The notes: generated by a model from the letters alone, not told the origin. Counted from the first letter of the stretch, positions 1 to 7,655 are shown. The stretch: 20,721 nucleotides of DNA from Deltaproteobacteria bacterium (GCA_024636215.1 JAGXHL010000061.1:1-20721), one strand, 5' to 3'. A program made the numbers and translations.

Positions 1-1
1 C

Positions 2-82
2 TCCTGTCTGAGACTTGTCAGCGCTGTGCTGATGGAAATCTCTGAGGAGTGGGAAACAGGTCGTGTCTACTTGAACTTTTAA
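2..82 (+). pseudogene. C-terminal end of an IS256-family (mutator-type) transposase, cut by the window edge
   Basis: Reading from position 2 gives an open frame of 26 codons ending at TAA (80-82). It finishes with MEISEEWETGRVYLNF, which I recognise as the characteristic C-terminus of IS256/mutator-type DDE transposases. Only this tail lies in the window, so I cannot tell whether the upstream gene is intact or a remnant. It is the left edge of an accessory block that also holds a sensor kinase and a hipBA pair. The call rests on recalled family resemblance of a short tail and not on catalytic residues, so confidence is moderate. Confidence 0.68.
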
Positions 83-137
83 CTGTCAAAGATCGTTCCA
101 AAGAGGGTTGTGAATTTTACAGAACAGATGTTGCTTT
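83..137. mobile_element. Probable right end of the IS256-family element
   Basis: IS256-family elements usually end a few tens of bases after the transposase stop, with an inverted repeat containing a TTTTACA-like core. Here GTGAATTTTACAGAAC lies about 30 bases past the stop, at roughly 111-126. The matching left end and any target duplication are outside the window, so the exact boundary is a guess. Confidence 0.35.
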
Positions 138-173
138 ATCCTTTGATCTACCCATAGCGTGGAAAGAAACCAT

Positions 174-2234
174 ATGGAATTAAATGAGTACATAGATGTG
201 TCTCAAATGAAAATTCTACTTGATGCCTTACCGCACCCCGCCATGATCATCAATAACAAGAGAAAGGTTATTGCGGCGAACAGCGCGGCCATAGAGGTCG
301 GAGCTGAAGTTGGAGATTATTGCTGGAAGGAATTCGGTAAATGTGCCTTTTTGAGTGCTGAACACCTGAGAATATGTAGGACGAATCCTGACGCAGAGGG
401 CATTAGCTGTACATTCTGCCTTGCGGATGAATGCTTGAAAAATGAATCGAAGCAGAACGACCCAAATGTTAAAGCATTCGATCGACAGCTTGACACATAT
501 TGGGTCGCACTCAGCAAAGAGACTTATCTTCATTATGCGATAGATGTGACTGATCAGGTGAAGACTGAACGTGCCCTTGAGGCAAGTGAAGAACGACTTT
601 TGACAGCCATGGAGGCCAACAATAATGGCCTCTGGGACTGGGATATAAAAAACCAGAGCTTTTTCTTCAAAGTAGCCGACAAAGCCTTGTTCGGGTTACC
701 GCCGCATGAAACAACCATTTCTGTAGAAGCTTTCATCAAACACATTCATCCGAAGGACCAGGCTTTGTTTGAGCAGGCCCTTGCTGACCATTTGTCCGGT
801 GCCACTCCTAAATTCTCTGTAGAATATCGTTTCCTTGGCAAAGATGAGAAAATCACATGGATCCTTTCCAGAGGGAAAATAGTCAGTTTTGATGCTTCAG
901 GCAAACCGCAGCGGATGGTCGGCACGCATACTGACATCACGGAACGTAAAAGAACCGAAGAAAGTCTCGAATGGGAGTACCGCATCCATAAAGAACTGGC
1001 CAGTTTAGGTAACGCACTGATTGAATCGAATTTAACGATAGAGAACATTACCCAAATTGTTCTGAAAAGTGCCAAAACGTTGACAGGTAGTAAGCATGGG
1101 TATGCTTCCGAGATCGATCCATCAACTGGCGACAACGTCATTTATACCCATACGTTAATGATGGGCAATGATTGTCAAGTCAATGGACCGGATCAACGGA
1201 TACGTTTCCCCGCCAGTAAAAAAGGCAAATACCCTAAACTCTGGGGTCACGCACTAAACAGTGGAGAACCGTTCTTTAGCAATTCGCCTCAGTCTCACGA
1301 AAAATACGCTGGCATACCCCAGGGGCACATTCCTATTGATCGATTTCTATCAATGCCGGTTAAATACAGCAGAGAAGTTATCGGGCAGATTGCTCTGGCC
1401 AATCCAGCCAATGATTACAATGAAAGACATCTCGAAGCGATTCAACGGCTTGCTGATCTCTATGCCCTGGCCATACACCGTCAAAGAGCTATGGAAGAAC
1501 GTAAACAGATGGAAATTGAGGCGATCAGAACTTCACAACTCGCAACCTTGGGAGAACTGTCCGCTGGTGTCGCTCATGAAATAAACAACCCGATAACTGG
1601 CGTGATTAATTATGCCCAAATGCTTTTGAATAAGGCAGACCAAGGGTCTAACCAAGAAGATCTTGCAAAACGGATTATCTATGAAGGAAATCGCGTTGCA
1701 TCGATTGTCAGTAAATTGTTGTCCTTTTCAAGGAAAGAGGAAGGAGCGACAACTTTTATTGACGTACACAATTTAATCGATGTGCCCCTTTCACTGATAA
1801 AAAACAAATTAGCGAGCGATGGAATTCATGTACAGGTGAATATAGAAGAAAACATTCCTCAAGTCAGGTGCAACTCACAGCAGATTGAACAAGTGCTGCT
1901 AAATCTGCTCAGTAATTCACAATATTCTTTGAACAAGAAATATCCAAAAAATTGTGCAGATAAAAAAATCGAAGTTAATGTAGGACTGAATAAAAGAAAC
2001 CAACAATCTCTTGTTACGTTTGAAGTAAAAGATTATGGAATAGGAATTCCAGAAAATATATTACCTAATATTTTTAGTGCTTTTTTTACGACAAAAGAAG
2101 TTGGTATGGGCACAGGGCTGGGGTTGAGTATTATCGAAAGAATAATTTCCGTCCATAATGGCCAGATAAAGGTTGAAAGTGAAGAGGGGAAGTTTGCAAG
2201 CTTTGTTATTGAGATTCCTCTGTTTGTGCAGTAG
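174..2234 (+). CDS. Orphan PAS-PAS-GAF sensor histidine kinase with a cysteine-rich N-terminal sensor domain
   Basis: Two-component sensor kinase, 686 aa from the ATG at 174. A GTG at 159 would add five residues, but GGAAAG at 161-166 is well placed as a ribosome site for the ATG. Domains in order: PAS-like 10-128 with six cysteines (C50, C57, C68, C79, C82, C87); a second PAS with its PAC end (...THTDITERKR) about 140-262; GAF about 272-440; HisKA with the H-box VAHEINNP (H468); HATPase with N-box N581, DYGIGIP (D620) and GTGLGL (646-651). There is no transmembrane segment, so it should be cytoplasmic, and no receiver domain. No response regulator lies next to it, so the partner is unknown. 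The cysteines could bind a metal, Fe-S cluster or heme, or act as a redox switch (inference). The gene is AT-rich compared with the rest of the window and sits between an IS end and a toxin-antitoxin pair, consistent with acquisition. Confidence 0.9.
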   Translation: MELNEYIDVSQMKILLDALPHPAMIINNKRKVIAANSAAIEVGAEVGDYCWKEFGKCAFLSAEHLRICRTNPDAEGISCTFCLADECLKNESKQNDPNVKAFDRQLDTYWVALSKETYLHYAIDVTDQVKTERALEASEERLLTAMEANNNGLWDWDIKNQSFFFKVADKALFGLPPHETTISVEAFIKHIHPKDQALFEQALADHLSGATPKFSVEYRFLGKDEKITWILSRGKIVSFDASGKPQRMVGTHTDITERKRTEESLEWEYRIHKELASLGNALIESNLTIENITQIVLKSAKTLTGSKHGYASEIDPSTGDNVIYTHTLMMGNDCQVNGPDQRIRFPASKKGKYPKLWGHALNSGEPFFSNSPQSHEKYAGIPQGHIPIDRFLSMPVKYSREVIGQIALANPANDYNERHLEAIQRLADLYALAIHRQRAMEERKQMEIEAIRTSQLATLGELSAGVAHEINNPITGVINYAQMLLNKADQGSNQEDLAKRIIYEGNRVASIVSKLLSFSRKEEGATTFIDVHNLIDVPLSLIKNKLASDGIHVQVNIEENIPQVRCNSQQIEQVLLNLLSNSQYSLNKKYPKNCADKKIEVNVGLNKRNQQSLVTFEVKDYGIGIPENILPNIFSAFFTTKEVGMGTGLGLSIIERIISVHNGQIKVESEEGKFASFVIEIPLFVQ

Positions 2235-2331
2235 CCTGAATTAGTAAACTATGATGACATCTCATAAATCACCAGCAACAGTTACGCTTGGAAGCTCCAC
2301 GGTCAGTCACGCCTAGCCTGGCTAAAGTTTT

Positions 2332-2447
2332 ATTGCCGATCGGTAATAATTTCTATATTTTCTCTGTTTCTAAACAATATTATTACTGTTCGGTATAATT
2401 TCTTGCTTCTCAGGCTTCATTCTACTAGGATAATCCCGAACGGTAAC
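2332..2447. promoter_or_regulatory. Three operator-like sites spaced exactly 50 bp, flanking the hipBA promoter
   Basis: Three related 16-bp sites lie at 2332-2347 (ATTGCCGATCGGTAAT, near-palindromic), 2382-2397 (ATTACTGTTCGGTATA) and 2432-2447 (AATCCCGAACGGTAAC). They share the core nCYG-WW-CGGTA, and their CGG triplets start at 2341, 2391 and 2441, exactly 50 bp apart. The middle site overlaps the predicted -10 box, the first lies upstream of the -35, and the third lies within the leader. Autorepression by the adjacent HTH antitoxin, possibly with looping or cooperative binding of HipA-HipB complexes, is the natural reading (inference). Confidence 0.65.
2371..2399 (+). promoter_or_regulatory. 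Predicted sigma-70 promoter of hipBA
   Basis: TAAACA (2371-2376, 4 of 6 matches to TTGACA), a 17-bp spacer and a perfect TATAAT (2394-2399). Transcription would start near 2406, downstream of the ATG at 2403, which rules out that ATG as the antitoxin start and supports 2484. The -10 box lies inside the middle operator-like site. Confidence 0.65.
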
Positions 2448-2483
2448 AAGATAAAGTTCTGGTCTTCAAGAAAAGTGAATGAC

Positions 2484-2720
2484 ATGTATCGGATCAACTC
2501 TAATGCACAACGCGTCAAGTCCACGACCGAACTGGGTGCTTTGTTGCGCAAGAAACGAAAAGCTCAGGGCTTGACACAAGCCCAGGTTGCCGAGCATTGC
2601 GGAATCAGTCCTCGTTTTATTTCAGAAGTTGAAAGGGGCAAAGCTTCGGCCGAAATCGGCAAAGTTATGTATTTGTTGGAGACTTTGGGAGTGGATCTGA
2701 TTGTTGACACAAGAGATTAG
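2484..2720 (+). CDS. hipB: HipB-like XRE-family antitoxin/transcriptional regulator
   Basis: A 78-aa single-domain helix-turn-helix protein. The HTH spans about residues 13-70, with the XRE signature LRKKRKAQGLTQAQVAEHCG and SPRFISEVERGKAS, and the C-terminus (GVDLIVDTRD) forms the usual short strand of HipB-like proteins. The frame is open from 2403, but the predicted transcription start near 2406 excludes that codon. ATG 2484 (or GTG 2475) is the likely start, with a weak AAGAAAAG ribosome site upstream. It lies 45 bp before a full-length hipA in the same direction, the standard antitoxin-first order. Its known family role is to bind HipA, neutralise it and repress the shared promoter. The three CGGTA-type sites upstream are the likely targets. 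Confidence 0.85.
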   Translation: MYRINSNAQRVKSTTELGALLRKKRKAQGLTQAQVAEHCGISPRFISEVERGKASAEIGKVMYLLETLGVDLIVDTRD

Positions 2721-2765
2721 GAGGCTGTTCGAGAATAGCAGCCGGCTTCTATTGTCGAGTAAGCC

Positions 2766-4037
2766 ATGATACGAAAACTCACTGCATACAAAGAGACAAG
2801 TGTTGTCGGGACACTGGCCAAAGTGGACGCAGAGAATTACGTGTTTAGTTATGATATTGCATGGTTGGAAAGTCGATCCCCTCAACCCCTCTCGCTAACT
2901 CTCCCTCTACAAGAAGGTCCTTTTCAATCTGAAGCGACAAAAGCTTTTTTTGCGAATCTTTTGCCCGAAGGACAATTTCGCGACCACATCGCCAGTAAAT
3001 ACAAGATTTCACAAGACGATGATTTTGCGCTCCTTGTCCAACTTGCCGGGGATTGCGCGGGAGCCATTTCTCTTTACCCCGAGGGGGAGCTTCCGCGCGC
3101 AACAAATAAGCCACAAACGTATCGCACCTTGTCAGACAAGGACTTCGGGCTCCTGTTCAAAGAAGCTTATATCATGGATCCGACCTTCCTTGGTGAAGAG
3201 GAGAATACCCGGCTGTCTCTCGCAGGTGTCCAGGATAAACTCCCCATAACTATCCAGAATCATGAATACAAACTTCCATTATATGGTGCACCGAGCACAC
3301 ACATTTTAAAGCCACAGAATCATCGTTTCGATTCGTTAGTTGAAAATGAACTGTTTTGTATGACGCTGGCTAAAGCCATGAAACTTAATGTTCCTGAAAC
3401 TTTTATGCTGAGACATTCTGATGAGACCAGCTACGTGATTGAACGTTATGATCGATTCATAGATCAGGAAAACGCCATAAGACGCATTCATCAGGAAGAT
3501 TTATGTCAAGCAACAGGTACGTCCTATCGACTAAAATATGAGGAGAGAGGGGGACCAGGACACAAAGCTTGTTTTGACGTAATTAAAGAATGTAAAAACC
3601 CTTTGGCAGATCGTATCAAGTTGGTCAATCTGGTCGTGTTTAACTATCTCATTTGCAACACTGATTGCCACGCTAAAAACATCTCCTTGCTATACAACGA
3701 TAGTGCTCGCCCGGATCTTGCGCCATTTTATGACCTGGTCTGTACAGCTGTTTATCCTGGGCTGTCGCAAAAAATGGCAATGGGTATCGGCGGCGAATTT
3801 GACCCGCGGAATATCTCCAGGCAGTCATGGGAGAAGTTTTCTCAAGAGATCGGAGACAACTCAGCAAAGCCAACTCTCAAAACGGTGGAGAGGATGAGCG
3901 AGGAGATGCTTGCAACAGTTGATGTCGTGGCAAGGGAACTGGTTAGGCGTTACGGTGAAAACCCGGTTTATCTCAAGCTGGTGAAAAAAATCACTGAGCG
4001 AGCCAACATCGCCCTCAGACAAATTCGGAATGAATAA
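2766..4037 (+). CDS. hipA: HipA-family serine/threonine kinase toxin
   Basis: A full-length 423-aa HipA, not the split HipS/HipT form. The N-terminal subdomain covers about 1-105. The core kinase motifs are SLAGVQDK (151-158; S151 matches the autophosphorylated serine of E. coli HipA), the HILKP lysine K182, IERYDR (226-231), QEDLCQATG (243-251), the catalytic NTDCHAKN (298-305, D300) and the metal-binding FYDLV (D323). All expected catalytic residues are present, so an active kinase is likely. In E. coli HipA phosphorylates glutamyl-tRNA synthetase, causing growth arrest and persistence; the target here may differ. The start is fixed by an in-frame TAA at 2760-2762 just upstream, and the ribosome site is weak (GAGTAA), which may keep toxin translation low. 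It is transcribed with the HTH antitoxin and ends 41 bp short of the 3' end of a tRNA-Arg gene that runs toward it. Confidence 0.92.
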   Translation: MIRKLTAYKETSVVGTLAKVDAENYVFSYDIAWLESRSPQPLSLTLPLQEGPFQSEATKAFFANLLPEGQFRDHIASKYKISQDDDFALLVQLAGDCAGAISLYPEGELPRATNKPQTYRTLSDKDFGLLFKEAYIMDPTFLGEEENTRLSLAGVQDKLPITIQNHEYKLPLYGAPSTHILKPQNHRFDSLVENELFCMTLAKAMKLNVPETFMLRHSDETSYVIERYDRFIDQENAIRRIHQEDLCQATGTSYRLKYEERGGPGHKACFDVIKECKNPLADRIKLVNLVVFNYLICNTDCHAKNISLLYNDSARPDLAPFYDLVCTAVYPGLSQKMAMGIGGEFDPRNISRQSWEKFSQEIGDNSAKPTLKTVERMSEEMLATVDVVARELVRRYGENPVYLKLVKKITERANIALRQIRNE

Positions 4038-4078
4038 GATCCCGTGCTTTGCTGTTCAGGCTAACCTGTTGATTTAAC

Positions 4079-4155
<77 letters not shown>

Positions 4156-4166
4156 ACAGGGAGGGT

Positions 4167-4196
4167 TTTATACCATTGCTGCGCAGGCTTTTGCAA
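4167..4196 (-). promoter_or_regulatory. Predicted promoter of tRNA-Arg
   Basis: On the minus strand: TTGCAA (4191-4196), an 18-bp spacer and TATAAA (4167-4172), giving a start a few bases upstream of the mature tRNA 5' end at 4155. It occupies sequence that would otherwise be read as an N-terminal extension of the next gene, which supports a later start for that gene. Confidence 0.6.
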
Positions 4197-4205
4197 CTGC
4201 TAATC

Positions 4206-4239
4206 ATGCTCATCAAATGCTCATCAAAATGCTCATCAA
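4206..4239 (+). repeat. Short tandem repeat, three copies of an 11-mer
   Basis: ATGCTCATCAA occurs at 4206-4216, 4217-4227 and 4229-4239. The first two copies abut and an extra A separates the third. It lies between the tRNA-Arg promoter and the start of the metallo-beta-lactamase-fold gene. No function is evident; replication slippage is the simplest explanation. Confidence 0.8.
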
Positions 4240-4280
4240 GACAGTTGCCGGCGCCTGCAACTCCCTGCTATCATGCCAGC

Positions 4281-5192
4281 ATGTCTCGAATTCTACTGAT
4301 TGTTCTGATCTTGACCTATAGTGTGGCACCCGGTTCATTTGCGGCTTCCGTCAAGGACAAGAAAGCTCGTGTCGAGTCGGCAGTTGCCGTCGTCTCGGTA
4401 CAGGACAGCTTCCTGATTGAACCGCTTGCATCGGGTGTTTTCGCGGCGATTGCCAAACCCGGCAGTGAGGCAACGACCAACGCGATCTTTGTCATAGGCA
4501 AAGAGTATGTAGTCGCAGCTGGGGCGCACATGTCCAAGACGGTCATCGAGGATCTGCACAAAGCCATCGCAGTTCGCACCCAAAAACCGGTTCGGTACTT
4601 TGTTCTGGCTCACCACCACACCGGCTACACTTACGTTGATTTTGACTTCCCGTCTGGCCAGGACGTTTTGATGAGCTGGCAAACCTGGAAGAATATCGAG
4701 TCTGAAATTCGCAAACCCGAGTTTACGTCGATGTTTTTCAACGAGGGCTTGACCTTGAAGCCTGGCGGGCTTTCGGTTGTCCTGACCAATATCGGCAAGG
4801 GTCACACCGACGGCGATACCGTGGTTTTCATCCCCGAAGCCGAAGTCCTGTTCACCAGCGACCTGCTTTATATCAACAGCGTCGGCTACATGGGCAACGG
4901 CCACATGACAGACTGGCTGCTGGCGCTCGACTTCCTGGAGCAGATCGGCGCCAAACAGATTGTTCCCGGCTACGGTCCGGTCAGCGACAGTGAGGATGTT
5001 TACGAGTTCGCGCAGTTTTTTCGCGACTTTCTCACGGAAGTCCTCAAGTACATCGAGAACGGCGACACTCTGGAACAGACTCTTGCAAACTTCAACCTGC
5101 CGCAATATCAACACATGGATGGTTACGAACAGTTGATCCAGCTCAATCTCAAACGTGCGTACGACGACCTCAGCAACAATTTCCAACCCTGA
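4281..5192 (+). CDS. Periplasmic metallo-beta-lactamase-fold protein retaining only one metal site
   Basis: 303 aa from ATG 4281; the frame is open back to 4176, but that stretch overlaps the tRNA promoter and repeats, and 4281 begins a clean signal peptide (residues 1-21, cut after SFA). The fold is shown by LAHHHTGYTYVDFD (109-122), GKGHTDGDTVVF (172-183), LFTSDLLY (190-197) and IVPGYGPV (227-234). Against the standard HxHxDH...H...D...H ligand set, H111, H113, H175 and D194 are kept, but the second-site ligands are G115 (for Asp), Y116 (for His) and Y231 (for His). The first zinc site could form and the second could not. It resembles periplasmic hydrolases related to quinoprotein-relay MBL proteins, but no substrate can be assigned. 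No clear ribosome site precedes the start. It converges on the pentaheme cytochrome gene, with 24 bp between the stops. Confidence 0.8.
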   Translation: MSRILLIVLILTYSVAPGSFAASVKDKKARVESAVAVVSVQDSFLIEPLASGVFAAIAKPGSEATTNAIFVIGKEYVVAAGAHMSKTVIEDLHKAIAVRTQKPVRYFVLAHHHTGYTYVDFDFPSGQDVLMSWQTWKNIESEIRKPEFTSMFFNEGLTLKPGGLSVVLTNIGKGHTDGDTVVFIPEAEVLFTSDLLYINSVGYMGNGHMTDWLLALDFLEQIGAKQIVPGYGPVSDSEDVYEFAQFFRDFLTEVLKYIENGDTLEQTLANFNLPQYQHMDGYEQLIQLNLKRAYDDLSNNFQP

Positions 5193-5216
5193 GAGTAACC
5201 TGAACAAAACCAGTGC

Positions 5217-6023
5217 TCAACTGCGTTCTTCTTCCTCGTAGGCTTTTCTCACCAGCAGGAAAATCACTCCGGCCAGGATAAAGAGGCCTATGACGACGCT
5301 ACCCCAGAGCTTGCGTTCCTGGATTGTTGTATCGATCTCTTCAACCTTGCTGCTTATTTTGCCCACTTCGGCCTGCACACCCGCGGTTTCTCTGCGCACG
5401 CGCTCCACATCGACACCATGAAAGATGCGGTGGAAACTGTTGCGCTGGTTGAAAAGGCTGTCTTCCATCTCACCGACGGCAAAGCCAAGACGATAGAGGC
5501 GTTCAAGATCAGCGTCCGTCGCATTGATCATCTGATCTGTTTCAGCCAGAGACAGGCGGATCAGTGCGGCCCGCTCATAGGAGTGACATTGCGAGCAGGC
5601 CTCTTCGTTGATCAGGTCCAGGTTGGCCCTCTGGATGGCGTGGTTGCCATGACAGACCACACATTGTGCGGCACCGGCTTCCAGCGCTTGCCCATGAGCG
5701 CCCCCTTTGTAGGCCTTGGCGACACCAACATGACAACGGCCGCAAAAGTCAGGAACCTCGGTATAATCGGGAACTCCGAGGAACCCCCTCTCGGGGCTCA
5801 TGGCCATAGCGAAGTCCGTAGGATCGCCGCCATGACAATCTTGACAGGAGATGCCGTTTTCGGCGTGGACACTGGTGCGCCATAGCTCAACAGGTTCACC
5901 AAGCCGCCCGGTTTGCTCTCCGTGACATTGAATGCAAACGTTATCCTCTGCCTGCGCAAGGGCGGGAACCGCCAGGAAGGTCAATATCATCAGGACCAGA
6001 AGTGAGAGATATGAGCGACTCAT
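5217..6023 (-). CDS. Pentaheme c-type cytochrome, membrane-anchored subunit of a bc-type complex
   Basis: 268 aa with a signal peptide (1-25, cut near ALAQA), then five CxxCH heme c sites at residues 30-34, 60-64, 94-98, 121-125 and 143-147. A helical region without heme sites follows (150-237), then one C-terminal transmembrane helix (about 239-258) and a short charged cytoplasmic tail (RKAYEEEERS). The domain should lie in the periplasm. The start ATG overlaps the cytochrome b stop by 4 bp (ATGA), so translation is probably coupled, and the Rieske gene leads the same operon. It therefore takes the place of cytochrome c1 or f as electron acceptor from the Rieske centre (inference from operon structure and known deltaproteobacterial bc complexes). 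Extra His residues for bis-His ligation are present, for example H53, H110 and H128, but ligand assignments are not certain. Confidence 0.9.
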   Translation of the reverse strand: MSRSYLSLLVLMILTFLAVPALAQAEDNVCIQCHGEQTGRLGEPVELWRTSVHAENGISCQDCHGGDPTDFAMAMSPERGFLGVPDYTEVPDFCGRCHVGVAKAYKGGAHGQALEAGAAQCVVCHGNHAIQRANLDLINEEACSQCHSYERAALIRLSLAETDQMINATDADLERLYRLGFAVGEMEDSLFNQRNSFHRIFHGVDVERVRRETAGVQAEVGKISSKVEEIDTTIQERKLWGSVVIGLFILAGVIFLLVRKAYEEEERS

Positions 6024-7120
6024 GAGTAATGCCCCCAGATAGAAATAGCCAGGAAAACCAGGATGCCAAGAACATAACAGGTCATAAACAACGGACGCTT
6101 GCCCGGCCGCCTCTCGGGGCTCCGGTCAATAAAGGGAAGCAGCGCCAGAAAGGTCATAAACACAATCTGTACACCCAGTCCGATAATTTCACTGGGGAAA
6201 ATTTTCAGGGTCTGGTAGGCCCAGAGGAAATACCACTCCGGCTTGATATGCGGCGGCGTCACAAACGGGTCTGCGGGCTGGAAAGCAGACTCGGGGAAGA
6301 ACAGCCCCGGGGCGTAGAAGATGATCGCAAGCAGGAAAGCAACAAAGAAGCAGATCACTGCCGCGTCTTTGACAAAATAGTTGGGGAAGAAAGGGATGCC
6401 GTCCTTATGCTTCTCATGCTCGAAGAAAGGCAGAGGCTCGGAAGCCTTGTAATCATCACCAAATGGCGGGGCTGAAATTCCGCTCCGCTTGACACAGAAG
6501 AGATGGAGACCGATCAGGCCAAGCAGAATCAACGGCATGCCGACAACGTGTAAGGCAAAGAAGCGTCCCAGTGTCTGGTTGCCGACAGTCGCGCCGCCAC
6601 GCAGGAACGCCACCAGGTAATCTCCGACCACCGGGATAGCCCCAGCGGCATCGGTCGCCACCGTGGTCGCCCAGAAGGAGAGTTGACTCCAGGGCAAAAG
6701 GTAACCGGTGAGACAGAGGCCCAGGGTCAGATTGAGAATGGTAAAACCCGTCAGCCAGGTAAACTCGCGACGACCTTTATAACTGGACATAAAGAGCACC
6801 GAGAGCATATGCAGCAACAGGGCAATCATGATGACGTTGGCACCCACGGCGTGCAGCATACGGAAAAGCCAGCCATAGGGGATATCATTCATAATGACCT
6901 GCACACTGGCAAAGGCTTTTTCTGAATCAGGCACATAAAACATCAGCAGCAGGATGCCGGTAATAATCTGGATTTTGAAGAGCACCAGGAGCACCGCACC
7001 CAGGGTGTACCAGGCATTGACATTGCGCGGCAGCAGATAGCCATGCAATTCCTTGGTGTAAAGATCTTTGACCCCAAGACGGGTATCGACGAAATCGACC
7101 AGCATTTTTATCGGTTGCAT
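6020..7120 (-). CDS. Cytochrome b subunit of a quinol:cytochrome c oxidoreductase (b6/subunit IV fused type)
   Basis: 366 aa integral membrane protein. The N-terminal half matches cytochrome b/b6: heme b ligands H90 and H104 in helix B and H191 and H206 in helix D (13 and 14 residues between them, the b6-like pattern). The C-terminal half carries PEWY (294-297), the quinol-oxidation motif of subunit IV or cytochrome b helix E/F, followed by further hydrophobic helices. So both halves are on one chain, as in bc1-type cytochrome b, but with b6-like spacing. It oxidises quinol and passes electrons to the Rieske protein and across the membrane. The ribosome site GGGGGA lies just upstream of ATG 7120. 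It starts 8 bp after the Rieske stop and overlaps the pentaheme gene by 4 bp. Confidence 0.93.
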   Translation of the reverse strand: MQPIKMLVDFVDTRLGVKDLYTKELHGYLLPRNVNAWYTLGAVLLVLFKIQIITGILLLMFYVPDSEKAFASVQVIMNDIPYGWLFRMLHAVGANVIMIALLLHMLSVLFMSSYKGRREFTWLTGFTILNLTLGLCLTGYLLPWSQLSFWATTVATDAAGAIPVVGDYLVAFLRGGATVGNQTLGRFFALHVVGMPLILLGLIGLHLFCVKRSGISAPPFGDDYKASEPLPFFEHEKHKDGIPFFPNYFVKDAAVICFFVAFLLAIIFYAPGLFFPESAFQPADPFVTPPHIKPEWYFLWAYQTLKIFPSEIIGLGVQIVFMTFLALLPFIDRSPERRPGKRPLFMTCYVLGILVFLAISIWGHYS

Positions 7121-7128
7121 AAGTCCCC

Positions 7129-7560
7129 CTATCCGACTTTGAGCTGGTCGCCATCAAGCTCGACAGCTAGATTCTCAAGTGGTTCTGGTGGCGGGCCAGC
7201 AAGAACCTGGCCATCGGCAGAGAAGCGGCCACCATGACAGGGGCAGAGGAACTCTCCGGTTTGCTCCTGCCATGCGACAACACAGCCGAGATGGGTACAA
7301 ACAGCCGACAAGGCGACGAAGTTGCCCGGAGTCAGCTGTAAAAGGACAGCCGGCTTGCCTCGATACTGAAAAAAATGGGCCTTGCCCGACGCAACCTCAC
7401 TTCGCGGGACAACAACCTGGTCGCTGCCACCACCCGTTTCAAGAGGCGAAAGAAAGCGAAACATCGGCCAGGCTGACGCGGCGCCTAACAGGGCACCGAG
7501 ACCACCGAGCATCGTATAGAGAAATTTTCTGCGCTGCGGTGGCGAGACATGAGTGGACAT
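7129..7560 (-). CDS. Rieske [2Fe-2S] iron-sulfur protein
   Basis: 143 aa, first gene of the Rieske-cytochrome b-pentaheme operon. The N-terminus has a twin-arginine motif RRKFL (10-14) and a hydrophobic stretch (about 15-33) that would serve as Tat signal anchor. The Rieske cluster motifs are CTHLGC (88-93) and CPCHGG (106-111), giving ligands C88, H90, C106 and H109 and the disulfide pair C93/C108. A Gly-Pro-Pro-Pro turn (122-125) follows, as in the family. The strong ribosome site AAGGAG lies upstream of ATG 7560. The protein takes one electron from quinol at the Qo site and should pass it to the pentaheme cytochrome. Confidence 0.95.
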   Translation of the reverse strand: MSTHVSPPQRRKFLYTMLGGLGALLGAASAWPMFRFLSPLETGGGSDQVVVPRSEVASGKAHFFQYRGKPAVLLQLTPGNFVALSAVCTHLGCVVAWQEQTGEFLCPCHGGRFSADGQVLAGPPPEPLENLAVELDGDQLKVG

Positions 7561-7627
7561 GCAAGCTCCTTAAGACTAAAGTTTTTGAGAGTAGTGAGCC
7601 CCTGGGCAAGGGGACCAAAGCCAAATA

Positions 7628-7655
7628 AGTATAAAATACCACGCAACCCTTTCAA
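7628..7655 (-). promoter_or_regulatory. Predicted promoter of the Rieske/cytochrome b/pentaheme operon
   Basis: On the minus strand: TTGAAA (7650-7655), a 16-bp spacer and TATACT (7628-7633). This leaves a leader of about 60 nt before the Rieske start at 7560. The leader contains a small CCCCT/AGGGG hairpin (about 7600-7614). Confidence 0.5.

Noticed and set aside
2403..2483. N-terminal extension of the HTH antitoxin from ATG 2403
   Set aside because: The predicted transcription start is about 2406, the extension covers an operator-like site, and HipB-like proteins begin near residue 28 of this frame.
4206..4239. CRISPR-like array from the three ATGCTCATCAA repeats
   Set aside because: The repeats are 11 bp, directly abutting and without spacers, and no cas genes are present.
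4176..4280. N-terminal extension of the metallo-beta-lactamase-fold protein from ATG 4176
   Set aside because: It overlaps the tRNA-Arg promoter and a tandem repeat, and ATG 4281 begins a clean signal peptide.
4335..5207. 290-codon open frame on the minus strand opposite the metallo-beta-lactamase-fold gene
   Set aside because: It is antisense to a gene with a signal peptide and clear fold motifs, and its own translation has no recognisable domain. GC-rich codon bias explains the long open antisense frame.
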